Source: Streptomyces macrolidinus
Lineage (GTDB): Bacteria > Actinomycetota > Actinomycetes > Streptomycetales > Streptomycetaceae
DNA length: 64,000 nt
Reading direction: 5' to 3'
Assembly: GCF_023887685.1 (NCBI RefSeq)
Contig: NZ_JAMWMR010000001.1
Span: 186,001-250,000, forward strand
The notes under the pieces are model-generated. The model worked only from the letters and a program-made list of their open reading frames with translations. It ran no database searches and was not told the origin of the DNA. Position numbers and translations under genes: made by a program. This document shows positions 33,079 to 41,370 of this stretch, piece after piece (within the stretch, counting starts at the first letter, position 1; the number at the start of each line of letters is the position of its first letter).

Positions 33079-34485
33079 CTAATCCTGGACGTCGTCCGGG
33101 AGCGACACCAGCCAGCGGGTGTCGCGGCGCGGACGCAGATACAGGGCCCAGTACACGGTGGCCACCGCGGTGATGCCGCCCGTCCACAGCAGGTAGCTCA
33201 CCTCCTGCAGCGTGAGGACGTACACCAGGACCACGATCAGCAGGATGGGCACCGCGGGCCACAGCGGCATCCGCCAGGCGGCCTGGTGGCGGTGCGCGCC
33301 GCGCCGGGCGAGCAGGGCGGCGACCGCGACGAGCAGGTACATCGCGGTCACCGAGACGCCGGTGACGCCGTAGAGGGTGTCCAGGTTCACGAAGCACAGG
33401 AGCGCGCCGGGGACGCCGACCAGGAGGGTGGCGACCCAGGGGGAGCCGAACCGGCCGAGCCGGGACAGGGCGTTGTTGACGGGCTCGGGCCAGGCCTTGT
33501 CACGGGCGGAGGCGAACAGCACCCGGGAGTTCTGGATGACCATGACGATGCCCGCGTTGATGATCGCGAGGGCGACGCAGAGGCTCACGAAGGTGCCGAC
33601 GGCGGAGTTGGACCAGGCGGTGACCATGCCGCTGAGGTCGCCCTCGGTCAGGGCCTTGATGTCGGAGGCGCCCATGGTGATCGCGACGACCGGGACCAGG
33701 ATGATGACCGCGGAGATGGCGAGGGTGGCGAGGACCGTGCGGGCGACGTTGCGGCGCGGGTTCTCCAGCTCCTCGGAGAGGTAGACGGCGGTCGAGAAGC
33801 CCTGGGTGGCGAAGAGGGCGATGGCCAGACCGGAGATGACCAGCATGGCGGTCACGGTGTCGGTGTGGCCGCCGGAACCGGCGACCTGCATCGAGACGAG
33901 GCTGTCGACGCCGCGCTCGCTGTGCGCGAAGCCCAGCAGGGCGACGACGCCCGCGGCCACGACCTCGAGGACCAGGAAGATGCCGGTGATCCAGGCGTTG
34001 GCGCGCAGGTCCAGCAGACCGGCGAGGGTGGCGAGGAGCATGACGGCGGCGCCGGTCATGGCCGGGTCGAGGTGCACGATCGGGGTGAGGTAGTCCGCCG
34101 TGCCCATCGCGATCACCGGCGGGACGACCATGACGACCAGCAGGGACATCACGAAGACCAGCCAGCCGGCGAGGCGTCCGGCCAGGGTCGAGACCATGGC
34201 GTACTCGCCGCCCGCGCTGGGGATGAGGGTGCCCAGCTCCGAGTAGCAGAACGCCACGGCGATACAGAGGACGGAGCCGATGGCGATCGTGAGGGCGGTG
34301 GCGGTGCCGAGCGAGCCGAACAGGTCGGGGATGACCACGAAGAGCGTGGAGGCGGGCGTCACGCAGGACAGCGTGAGCAGAGTGCCCCCGACGACGCCGA
34401 TGGAACGCTTGAGCTTCTGAGGACCCTGGGGGCTGTCGGACACCTCGAGGGTGGAGGCCTCGACAGGGCGGAGCGTGTCGGTCAT
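33079..34485 (-). CDS. APC superfamily amino-acid permease
   Basis: A 468-residue permease with twelve or more hydrophobic helices. The first, SIGVVGGTLLTLSCVTPAST, carries the G-G-x-x-T pattern of APC helix 1a/1b; GTLIPSAGGEYAMVSTLAG is the conserved helix 2 region, and FSTAVYLSEELENPRRNVAR the conserved loop between helices 6 and 7. It probably imports an amino acid or amine with protons. It is monocistronic, with a possible promoter at 34583-34611 and a terminator at 33020-33056. Substrate unassigned. Confidence 0.9.
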   Translation of the reverse strand: MTDTLRPVEASTLEVSDSPQGPQKLKRSIGVVGGTLLTLSCVTPASTLFVVIPDLFGSLGTATALTIAIGSVLCIAVAFCYSELGTLIPSAGGEYAMVSTLAGRLAGWLVFVMSLLVVMVVPPVIAMGTADYLTPIVHLDPAMTGAAVMLLATLAGLLDLRANAWITGIFLVLEVVAAGVVALLGFAHSERGVDSLVSMQVAGSGGHTDTVTAMLVISGLAIALFATQGFSTAVYLSEELENPRRNVARTVLATLAISAVIILVPVVAITMGASDIKALTEGDLSGMVTAWSNSAVGTFVSLCVALAIINAGIVMVIQNSRVLFASARDKAWPEPVNNALSRLGRFGSPWVATLLVGVPGALLCFVNLDTLYGVTGVSVTAMYLLVAVAALLARRGAHRHQAAWRMPLWPAVPILLIVVLVYVLTLQEVSYLLWTGGITAVATVYWALYLRPRRDTRWLVSLPDDVQD

Positions 34486-34582
34486 ACGTGGTTCCGATCG
34501 ACTGGTGCAGGTGGTGTTCGGTCGGGAGCGCTATCGCCTCCGGCGGCTCGCGTGGAACTTCATTCGTCCGCTCCCGGCGCAG

Positions 34583-34611
34583 ATGCAACCCTGCGAAAAC
34601 CCTTGCGTCAA
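34583..34611 (-). promoter_or_regulatory. Possible promoter of the amino-acid permease
   Basis: On the minus strand TTGACG (34611-34606) is followed after 17 bases by TTGCAT (34588-34583), 98 bases before the permease ATG. The -35 is a good HrdB match, the -10 weak. Two near-copies of CGCARGGTT lie between and after the boxes. The rest of the 372-base gap (34486-34857), apart from the mmsA terminator, holds nothing I recognise. Confidence 0.4.
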
Positions 34612-34800
34612 TGGGTGTTTACCTTCGGAATCCGCACTCGCAGGGCGGCCTGTGAGGCATCGCATTCCCAGGGTCCGGCGCCCCAATGGCTCATTCATCA
34701 AGCCCTGTTGGTGCGTGACCTTGGTTTCAAAGGCCAAGGGTGCATCCTGCCTGGGGTACCCGTTTCATGCCTCGTACGCGGGAATCGCAGGGGTGGCGTT

Positions 34801-34838
34801 AAAAAAATGTCAGGCCGTCCGATATTCGGACGGCCTGA
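34801..34838 (-). terminator. Intrinsic terminator with U-run after mmsA
   Basis: TCAGGCCGTCCGA (34810-34822) and TCGGACGGCCTGA (34826-34838) form a 13-base perfect stem with a TAT loop. On the minus-strand RNA the stem is followed by ACA and seven U (A-run at 34801-34807): a textbook intrinsic terminator, uncommon in Streptomyces. It begins 20 bases after the mmsA stop. Confidence 0.93.
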
Positions 34839-34857
34839 CGGGCGTTCAGGGATACGC

Positions 34858-36360
34858 TCAGTGGTTGCGCGGGAACCCAAGGTCGACGCCCGCCGGGGCG
34901 TCCGCCGGGTCGGGCCAGCGGGTGGTGACCACCTTGCCGCGGGTGTAGAAGTGCGTGCCGTCGTTGCCGTAGATGTGGTGGTCGCCGAAGAGCGAGTCCT
35001 TCCAGCCACCGAAGGAGTGGTAGCCCACCGGTACCGGGATCGGCACGTTCACGCCGACCATGCCCGCCTCGATCTCCAACTGGAAGCGGCGGGCGGCGCC
35101 GCCGTCGCGGGTGAAGATCGCGGTGCCGTTGCCGAACGGCGAGGCGTTGATGAGGGCGACGCCCTCCTCGTACGTCTCGGCGCGCAGCACGCACAGCACC
35201 GGGCCGAAGATCTCGTCCTGGTACGCCTTCGCCGTCGTCGGCACCTTGTCGAGGAGCGAGATGCCGATCCAGTGGCCGTCCTCGTAGCCGTCGACCGTGT
35301 AGCCGGTGCCGTCCAGGACGACCTCGGAGCCCTCCGCCGCGGCGCCCGCCACGTAGGAGGCCACCTTGTCGCGGTGCGCCTTGGTGATCAGCGGGCCCAT
35401 CTCGGAGGTCGGGTCGTTGCCCGGACCGATCTTGATCTTCTCGGCGCGCTCGCGGATCTTCTCCACCAGCTCGTCGCCGATCGAACCGACGGCCACCACC
35501 GCGGAGATGGCCATGCAGCGCTCGCCCGCGGAGCCGTACGCCGCCGAGACCGCCGCGTCCGCCGCCGCGTCCAGGTCCGCGTCCGGGAGGACCAGCATGT
35601 GGTTCTTCGCGCCGCCGAGCGCCTGGACGCGCTTGCCGTTCGCGGAGGCCGTGGTGTGGATGTAGCGGGCGATCGGGGTGGAGCCGACGAAGGAGACCGC
35701 CTTGACGTCCGGGTGCGCAAGGAGCCGGTCGACGGCCACCTTGTCCCCGTGGACGATGTTGAAGACGCCGTCCGGCAGGCCCGCCTCGGCCAGCAGCTCG
35801 GCCAGGCGCATCGCGGCCGAGGGGTCCTTCTCGGACGGCTTCAGCACGAACGTGTTGCCGCACGCGATGGCGATCGGGAACATCCACATCGGAACCATCG
35901 CCGGGAAGTTGAACGGCGTGATGCCCGCGACGACACCCAGCGGCTGCCGGATCGCCGCCACGTCCACCCGGCTCGCCACCTGCGTGGACAGCTCGCCCTT
36001 GAGCTGCACGTTGATACCGCAGGCCAGGTCCACGATCTCCAGACCGCGGGCCACCTCACCGAGCGCGTCGCTGTGCACCTTGCCGTGCTCGGCGGTGATC
36101 AGCTCGGCGATCTCGTCGCGGTGCGCGTCCAGCAGCGCACGGAACTTGAAGAGGATCGAGGTGCGCTGCGCCAGCGAGGAGCTGCCCCAGGTCCCGTACG
36201 CCTCCTTGGCCGCCGCGACGGCCGCGTCCACCTCGTCGACGCTCGCGAAGGCGACCTTCGTGGTGACCGCGCCGGTCGCCGGGTCGGTCACCGGCCCGTA
36301 CGTACCCGACGCGCCTTCGACGGTCTTCCCGCCGATCCAATGGTTGACGATCTTCGTCAT
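34858..36360 (-). CDS. mmsA: Methylmalonate-semialdehyde dehydrogenase (acylating)
   Basis: A 500-residue CoA-dependent aldehyde dehydrogenase that converts malonate or methylmalonate semialdehyde to acetyl- or propionyl-CoA, the final step of inositol and valine breakdown (IolA/MmsA). The catalytic Cys lies in AYGSAGERCMAISAVVAVG (about residue 285); GITPFNFPAMVPMWMFP and SFVGSTPIARYIH match the NAD-binding fold of MmsA. ATG 36360 follows AAGGAGTTCTTGGGC. It is the third gene of the iolB-iolD-mmsA operon, 14 bases after iolD, which makes the inositol role the primary one. Confidence 0.94.
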   Translation of the reverse strand: MTKIVNHWIGGKTVEGASGTYGPVTDPATGAVTTKVAFASVDEVDAAVAAAKEAYGTWGSSSLAQRTSILFKFRALLDAHRDEIAELITAEHGKVHSDALGEVARGLEIVDLACGINVQLKGELSTQVASRVDVAAIRQPLGVVAGITPFNFPAMVPMWMFPIAIACGNTFVLKPSEKDPSAAMRLAELLAEAGLPDGVFNIVHGDKVAVDRLLAHPDVKAVSFVGSTPIARYIHTTASANGKRVQALGGAKNHMLVLPDADLDAAADAAVSAAYGSAGERCMAISAVVAVGSIGDELVEKIRERAEKIKIGPGNDPTSEMGPLITKAHRDKVASYVAGAAAEGSEVVLDGTGYTVDGYEDGHWIGISLLDKVPTTAKAYQDEIFGPVLCVLRAETYEEGVALINASPFGNGTAIFTRDGGAARRFQLEIEAGMVGVNVPIPVPVGYHSFGGWKDSLFGDHHIYGNDGTHFYTRGKVVTTRWPDPADAPAGVDLGFPRNH

Positions 36361-36374
36361 GCCCAAGAACTCCT

Positions 36375-38258
36375 TCACAGATGGCGGCGTCGGGTCGAGA
36401 CGTGCCGGTCGTACTCCTCGCGCGCCTTGACCGCCGACGAGCGTGTCGCGGTCTCGGCCACGGGAACATCCCACCAGGCCTCGGCCGAAGGCGCTCCCGA
36501 CACTGTGTCTGCGGTTTCGGTCTCCACGTAGACACATGTGGGAGTGTCGGCGTCGCGGGCCTCGGTGAGGGCGGCACGCAGGTCCCGTACGGTCGTGGCG
36601 CGCAGCACGCGCATGCCGAGACTGGCCGCGTTGGCGGCCAGGTCCACGGGCAGCGGCGCCCCCGTGTACGTACCGTCCGCCGCCCGGAAGCGGTAGTCGG
36701 TGGCGAACCGCTCGGCGCCCACCGACTCCGACAGGCCGCCGATGGACGCGTACCCGTGGTTCTGCACCAGCAGGACCTTGATCGGGATCCGCTCCTGCAT
36801 CGCGGTGACGATCTCCGTCGGCATCATCAGATACGTGCCGTCGCCGACCAGCGCCCACACGGGACGGCCGGGCGCGGCCAGCGACACCCCGATCGCGGCG
36901 GGGATCTCGTAGCCCATGCACGAGTAGCCGTACTCGAGGTGGTACTGGTCGCGCGAGCGGGCCCGCCACAGCTTGTGCAGATCGCCGGGGAGCGAACCGG
37001 CCGCGTTGATGACGATGTCGGAGGCGTCCACCACTGCGTCCAGCGCCCCGATGACCTGCCGCTGCGTGGGCCGCGTGTCCGGCTGCCCGGCCGCGAGGCA
37101 GAGGTCCACCTGCCGCTCCCAGTTCCGCTTGCCCTCCGTGTACCGCGCGACGTACGCGGGATCGACGCGGTGGCCGTGTGCCTCCAGCGCCTCGGTGAGC
37201 GCTTCGAGAGCGCCGCGCGCGTCGGCGACCAGGGGCAGCCCGGCGAGCTTGTGGCCGTCGTACGGGGCGATGTTGAGGTTGAGGAAGCGGACGCCGTCGC
37301 CGGTGAAGAGGGTGCCGGAGGCGGTGGTGAAGTCGGTGTAGCGGGTGCCGACGCCGATCACCAGGTCGGCGGCGCGGGCCAGTTCGTCGGCGACCGCCGT
37401 GCCGGTGTGGCCGATCCCGCCGACGTCCTGGGGATGGTCCCAGCGCAGCGAGCCCTTCCCGGCCTGGGTGGAGGCGACCGGGATGCCGGTGGCCTCGGCG
37501 AAGCGGGCGAGGGCGTCCTCGGCGCGGCTGTGGTGGACGCCGCCGCCGGCCACGACGAGCGGACGCCGGGCGGCGCGGATCGCCCGGACCGCCTCGGCCA
37601 GTTCCACCGGGTCGGCGCCCGGACGACGTACCGTCCAGGTCCGCTCGGCGAACAACTCCTCCGGCCAGTCGAAGGCTTCGGCCTGTACGTCCTGCGGCAG
37701 CGCGAGCGTGACCGCGCCCGTCTCGACCGGGTCCGTGAGAACGCGCATCGCCTGGAGGGCGGCCGGGATCAGCGCCTCGGGGCGGGTGATCCGGTCGAAG
37801 TACGCCGACACCGGGCGCAGACAGTCGTTGACGGACACGTCCCCGGCGCGCGGGAACTCCAACTGCTGGAGCACCGGGTCCGCGGGGTGGGTGGCGAAGA
37901 CGTCGCCGGGCAGCAGCAGCACCGGGAGGTGGTTGACGGTGGCCAGGGCGGCGCCCGTGACCAGGTTGGTCGCGCCGGGGCCGATGGAGGTCGTCACGGC
38001 ATGGGCGGACAGCCGGTTCGACTGCCGTGCGTACCCGACCGCCGCGTGCACCATCGCCTGTTCGTTACGGCCCTGGTGATAGGGCATCACTGCGCCGTAC
38101 TCGACCAGCGCCTGCCCGACCCCCGCGACGTTGCCGTGGCCGAAGACGCCCCACGTCGCCGCGATCAGCCGCCGACGCGCGCCGTCCCGCTCGGTGTACT
38201 GGGCGGCGAGGAAGCGTACGAGCGCCTGGGCGACCGTGAGCCTCGTCGTCGAGGTCAT
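36375..38258 (-). CDS. iolD: 3D-(3,5/4)-trihydroxycyclohexane-1,2-dione hydrolase
   Basis: A 627-residue thiamine-diphosphate enzyme that opens the ring of the diketo-inositol intermediate. The N-terminal domain has GVFGHGNVAGVGQALVEYG, carrying the ThDP-activating region, with NEQAMVHAAVGYARQ; the C-terminal ThDP/Mg site is ALVGDGTYLMMPTEIV (G-D-G) and VLLVQNHGYASIGGLS. Middle domain binds no known cofactor. ATG 38258 follows GGGGAGA and overlaps the iolB stop (ATGA). Second gene of the inositol operon. Confidence 0.95.
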   Translation of the reverse strand: MTSTTRLTVAQALVRFLAAQYTERDGARRRLIAATWGVFGHGNVAGVGQALVEYGAVMPYHQGRNEQAMVHAAVGYARQSNRLSAHAVTTSIGPGATNLVTGAALATVNHLPVLLLPGDVFATHPADPVLQQLEFPRAGDVSVNDCLRPVSAYFDRITRPEALIPAALQAMRVLTDPVETGAVTLALPQDVQAEAFDWPEELFAERTWTVRRPGADPVELAEAVRAIRAARRPLVVAGGGVHHSRAEDALARFAEATGIPVASTQAGKGSLRWDHPQDVGGIGHTGTAVADELARAADLVIGVGTRYTDFTTASGTLFTGDGVRFLNLNIAPYDGHKLAGLPLVADARGALEALTEALEAHGHRVDPAYVARYTEGKRNWERQVDLCLAAGQPDTRPTQRQVIGALDAVVDASDIVINAAGSLPGDLHKLWRARSRDQYHLEYGYSCMGYEIPAAIGVSLAAPGRPVWALVGDGTYLMMPTEIVTAMQERIPIKVLLVQNHGYASIGGLSESVGAERFATDYRFRAADGTYTGAPLPVDLAANAASLGMRVLRATTVRDLRAALTEARDADTPTCVYVETETADTVSGAPSAEAWWDVPVAETATRSSAVKAREEYDRHVSTRRRHL

Positions 38259-39193
38259 CGGTATCTCCCCGTACTGTCCGTACTGTCCAGGTGGTGCGGG
38301 TGGAAGCGGATCCGCCACTGGCGTTCCTCGCCCGGCCCGGCCATGACGTTCAAGTAGTACATCGGGTGACCGGGCTGCGCGACGGACGGGCCGTGCCAGC
38401 CGTCGGGGACGAGCACGGCGTCACCGGTACGGACCTCGGCGAGGACGTCGGATCCGCCCTCGCGCGAGGGGAAGACGCGCTGGTACCCGAAGCCGTTCGG
38501 GCCCTCGATCTCGAAGTAGTAGATCTCCTCCAGCTCCGTCTCCTCGCCGGGCCGCGTCTCGTCGTGCTTGTGCGGCGGGTACGAGGACCAGTGGCCGCCG
38601 GGGGTGACGACCTCGACGGCGATGAGCTTGTCGCACGGGAAGGCGTCGGCCGCGGCGAAGTTGCGCACCTGGCGGGCGCAACTGCCGTTGCCGCGGTCTT
38701 CGACGGGAACCTCCGGCGCGGGGCCGTAGCGGGCGGGGAGTCGTCGCTCGCACTTCGCTCCTGCCAGGGCGAAGCGGCCTCCCACGCCGGAGGCGATCTG
38801 GACCCGGGCGTCGCGGGGCACGTACGCGAAGTCGGACGCCCCCGCGAACACGCCTTCCCTGCCCAGGAGTTGGAGCTTCACATCCTCTGTGTGCACGGTA
38901 CAGCCGCCCTGGAGGGGGAGCACGATCCACTCGCTGTCGCCGGTCGCGAAGGTGTGTGTGCCGCCGGGAGGGAGGTGCAGGATCCGCAGGGCGGAGTGGC
39001 GCCAGTGCGCTCGCGCGGGGTCGATGTGGAGGACGTAGTCGGCGGTGGCGGTGGTGCCGTGGGGGAGGTACAGCTCGGCCCTCTCCGTGCGCGTGCGCGT
39101 GGACGCCTCGCGGAGAGCGTGCGCCCCCGAGAGGCCGGACCCCGCGACCTGCTCGCGCCCGTCGAACTCCTCGAATTCCTCGAACTCCGTCAT
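38255..39193 (-). CDS. iolB: 5-deoxy-glucuronate isomerase
   Basis: A 312-residue two-cupin isomerase that turns 5-deoxy-D-glucuronate into 2-deoxy-5-keto-gluconate in inositol breakdown. The metal site is SSYPPHKHDE with the later LEEIYYFEIEGPNGFGYQRV, giving the H-x-H-x(n)-E pattern and a later His in DGWHGPSVA. The N-terminus is preceded by an acidic tail (MTEFEEFEEFDG). It heads the operon; a promoter and dyad lie at 39223-39275. iolC, iolE, iolG and a GntR/IolR regulator are not adjacent. Confidence 0.94.
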   Translation of the reverse strand: MTEFEEFEEFDGREQVAGSGLSGAHALREASTRTRTERAELYLPHGTTATADYVLHIDPARAHWRHSALRILHLPPGGTHTFATGDSEWIVLPLQGGCTVHTEDVKLQLLGREGVFAGASDFAYVPRDARVQIASGVGGRFALAGAKCERRLPARYGPAPEVPVEDRGNGSCARQVRNFAAADAFPCDKLIAVEVVTPGGHWSSYPPHKHDETRPGEETELEEIYYFEIEGPNGFGYQRVFPSREGGSDVLAEVRTGDAVLVPDGWHGPSVAQPGHPMYYLNVMAGPGEERQWRIRFHPHHLDSTDSTGRYR

Positions 39194-39222
39194 TCGAGTT
39201 CCCCTCACATCGGCTGCCCCCA

Positions 39223-39275
39223 GGTCTAGCCGCGCCCCGGGAACCCTGTCAATACTTTGTCCGGACATTCGGACC
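39223..39275 (-). promoter_or_regulatory. iol promoter with an upstream dyad
   Basis: On the minus strand TTGACA (39252-39247) and TAGACC (39228-39223) are 18 bases apart, 30 bases before the iolB ATG. Just upstream, TGTCCGGACA (39258-39267) is a perfect 10-base palindrome followed by a second CGGAC half-site. A repressor or activator binding there would control the operon; which one is unknown. Confidence 0.6.
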
Positions 39276-39315
39276 AGTCTCGAACCGTTCCGCGCCGCCC
39301 CTGCGCCGACCCCGG

Positions 39316-39348
39316 ATCGGCCCTGAATCGGCCCTGAATCGGCCCCGG
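39316..39348. repeat. Three 11-base tandem repeats
   Basis: ATCGGCCCTGA is repeated at 39316-39326 and 39327-39337, then ATCGGCCCCGG at 39338-39348, with more ATCG cores on both sides. The array lies between the iol promoter and the third chaplin gene, in a 355-base gap (39194-39548) where I see no gene. Confidence 0.7.
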
Positions 39349-39548
39349 ATCGATCTCGTCTCGGTCATTGCGCGGAGCCGGTGTCACTCCATCGAGGGAT
39401 GAGGAGGGGCGGGATGTGTCGTAGAGGTCAAGCCCGGCAATTCAGTGGATCACCCCTTCGGGGGCGCAACTCGGGCGCGAGCCGCGCGTTGACTCAGCGT
39501 CGGGCATCCCGCCCGGCCGTTATGACGAACCCCAAGGAGCATCTCTCC

Positions 39549-39788
39549 ATGTTGCGTATCGCCAAGGGCCTGGCCCTGACCACCGTTGCCGCCGCGGCCG
39601 TGGCGGGCACCGCCGGCATCGCTGCCGCCGACAGCGGCGCCGAGGCTGCTGCGGCCCACTCCCCGGGCGTCCTGTCGGGCAACGTCGTGGAGGTCCCGAT
39701 CCACGTCCCGGTCAACGTGTGCGGAAACACGATCGACGTCATCGGCGTGCTGAACCCCGCGTTCGGCAACACCTGCGCCAACCACTGA
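39549..39788 (+). CDS. Short secreted chaplin
   Basis: A 79-residue chaplin with signal peptide MLRIAKGLALTTVAAAAVAG and a cleavage near AGIAAA, then DSGAEAAAAHSPGVLSGNVV and the domain VPVNVCGNTIDVIGVLNPAF with a final GNTCANH; both Cys are present. It resembles the short chaplin at 32602-32835 in order and length but differs in detail (VEVPIHVPVN). ATG 39549 follows AAGGAGCATCTCTCC. Encoded alone, 6.7 kb from the chaplin pair. Confidence 0.93.
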   Translation: MLRIAKGLALTTVAAAAVAGTAGIAAADSGAEAAAAHSPGVLSGNVVEVPIHVPVNVCGNTIDVIGVLNPAFGNTCANH

Positions 39789-39808
39789 CGTTCGCGCGAA
39801 CCCTGCCG

Positions 39809-39838
39809 CCGGCCGTCTCCCTCCGGGGAGGCGGCCGG
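39809..39838 (+). terminator. Terminator after the chaplin gene
   Basis: CCGGCCGTCTCC (39809-39820) pairs with GGAGGCGGCCGG (39827-39838) with one T-G pair, 20 bases after the stop. Confidence 0.75.
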
Positions 39839-39956
39839 TCGGCGTGTCACGGCACGGGCGCATGGGGTTTCCGTAGCCCCGAGGGCTCGTTAGCAGGGCG
39901 CAGCACTACCACCCCCGTCGGTGACGCGAGTCGCCACAGAAGGAAGAAGAACCCCG

Positions 39957-40322
39957 ATGAAGCAGAAGCAGCAGACGAAGCAGATGAAGCAGATGAAGCA
40001 GATGAAGCAGGCGAAGCAGGCGAAGCAGATGAAGCCACTCAAGGCCGCCGCTGTCCTTGCCGGGTCCCTGGTCGTCGCCGGTGCCGCGGCCCCCGCCTTC
40101 GCCGCGGACGCGTCGAGCCCCGTACCCGCCGGTCTGGGCGGCGCGCTGGAGACCCTCACCTCCCAGCGGAACCTCGACGTACGTCACTTCCAGCACCAGT
40201 CCGACGCCCTGAGCACCGAGAACAAGCAGTCGGTCCTCCACACCGTGAACACGGCGACGGCCCGCCTCAACCAGCAGGGCACGGGCCGACTGCTGGGCGG
40301 TCTCCCTCTCCAGGGCCGATGA
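39957..40322 (+). CDS. Secreted protein with a repeat-built Lys/Gln N-terminus
   Basis: A 121-residue exported protein. Residues 1-26 (starting MKQKQQTKQMKQMKQ) are built of tandem three-residue units K-Q-M or K-Q-A encoded by 9-base repeats, and lead into LKAAAVLAGSLVVAGAAAPA, a clear signal peptide ending AFA. The mature part (about 75 residues) has LETLTSQRNLDVRHFQHQSD and ends LLGGLPLQGR, no Cys and no known motif. AGGAAG precedes ATG 39957; a later ATG (40029) would remove the repeats but lacks a ribosome site. Function unknown. Confidence 0.7.
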   Translation: MKQKQQTKQMKQMKQMKQAKQAKQMKPLKAAAVLAGSLVVAGAAAPAFAADASSPVPAGLGGALETLTSQRNLDVRHFQHQSDALSTENKQSVLHTVNTATARLNQQGTGRLLGGLPLQGR

Positions 40323-40479
40323 ACCCACCTCGGCTCGACCTCGGTTCCGCTCACCCTGGGGGCCTCGCGATGCCGCCCCGGGGTGCGGGCCGGGCGAAGG
40401 GGAGAGGAGGGGGCACGGGATGATGGGCCGGGCGCGGGCGTGCCGCTCCTAGTTCATCTCCGACAGGTATGGATCGATC

Positions 40480-40986
40480 ATGCGAGTTGCCAGTGTGTGG
40501 TCCGGCGGGTTCGGCACGAAGAGCCGACGCTGGACGGCCCTCGGCGCGGCAGTGCTGATATCGGTTTCCGGATATGTTTTCGTCGACGCCCACAGAATCG
40601 ACTCCGGCCCCTACGCGAGCGACGCGAAGTGCGACGCGGTCCTGGACCGGCTGCCCGAAGAGGTTCTTTCGAATTCCCGGGACTGGGTGATAGGGGAGGG
40701 AACCGCGGCCTGGGGAGGGCGGGAGGTGACCCTCCGATGCGGAGTTCCCGAACTCGACCCCACCACTGACCTGTGCGTCAGTGCCGACGGCGTCGACTGG
40801 GTTCTTGACGAAGGAACCCTGAAGACATCGGGCAAGAGCGTGCTCACCACTTACGGCCGCTCGCCCGCGATCGAAGTGACGTACGTGGGGCGCCGCGAGA
40901 ACGCGGGTGACGTCCTGACGTCATTGAAGTCTTCGGTCAGCTGGATCCCGCAGAATTCACGGTGCCTCGACCTGAACGACGTATAG
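40480..40986 (+). CDS. DUF3515 family protein
   Basis: A 168-residue protein with one N-terminal membrane helix (WTALGAAVLISVSGYVFV, about 18-35) and an extracytoplasmic domain. The core GTAAWGGREVTLRCGVPELD, then SADGVDWVLDEG and TTYGRSPAIEVTY is that of DUF3515, a conserved actinobacterial envelope family with two to three Cys (KCDAV, LRCGV, LCVSA, and RCLDL at the end). Function unknown. It stands just before tRNA-Arg, convergent, with a shared hairpin. Confidence 0.82.
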   Translation: MRVASVWSGGFGTKSRRWTALGAAVLISVSGYVFVDAHRIDSGPYASDAKCDAVLDRLPEEVLSNSRDWVIGEGTAAWGGREVTLRCGVPELDPTTDLCVSADGVDWVLDEGTLKTSGKSVLTTYGRSPAIEVTYVGRRENAGDVLTSLKSSVSWIPQNSRCLDLNDV

Positions 40987-40995
40987 ACCTTCCGT

Positions 40996-41019
40996 ACGCC
41001 CTCCCGGTCGGGAGGGCGT
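40996..41019. terminator. Bidirectional hairpin between DUF3515 gene and tRNA-Arg
   Basis: ACGCCCTCCC (40996-41005) pairs perfectly with GGGAGGGCGT (41010-41019), loop of 4. It begins 10 bases after the DUF3515 stop and 5 bases beyond the tRNA 3' end, serving both. Confidence 0.85.
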
Positions 41020-41023
41020 CGCG

Positions 41024-41099
41024 TGGCGCCCCCGGCAGGACTCGAACCTGCGGCCAAGCGCTTAGAAGGCGCCTGCTCTATCCACTGAGCTACGGGGGC
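41024..41099 (-). tRNA. tRNA-Arg (anticodon TCT)
   Basis: On the minus strand a 76-base cloverleaf: acceptor GCCCCCG/CGGGGGC, D-arm GCTC-AGTGGATA-GAGC, anticodon stem GGCGC/GCGCT with loop CTTCTAA (anticodon TCT, reading the rare AGA codon), T-arm GCAGG-TTCGAGT-CCTGC and an encoded CCA. No integrase or duplicated 3' end is seen downstream, so no element is inserted here. Confidence 0.97.
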
Positions 41100-41370
41100 C
41101 GGTGTGGTGGCTGGTCTGTGTGGGGATCGGGTGTGGGCCGATCCGTGACCTTGCCGGGGACAAGGATAGAGGTCCCTGGCCCTTGTCCCGTGCGCTTCGC
41201 CTCCGTGGCTCGATGTGGAGGTTCGGTGAAGCGGTCCCGATAATCGCAGGCAGGTGCGAATCACGCATCGCTTTTGACGCCTCGCGCTCCGGGTGTTGTG
41301 TACTCGTTATGCCTGCGTCCCAGTCGTCCCTTCCGTCCGCTGTGTCCTGTCGGCGCGCAGACGGCTCCAT

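Noticed and set aside
33286..38357. Long plus-strand frames opposite the permease, mmsA and iolD
   Set aside because: Same reason: antisense to genes with all catalytic motifs intact.
41024..41099. tRNA-Arg as an attachment site of an integrated element
   Set aside because: No integrase, no repeated 3' tRNA end, and ordinary conserved genes lie on both sides.
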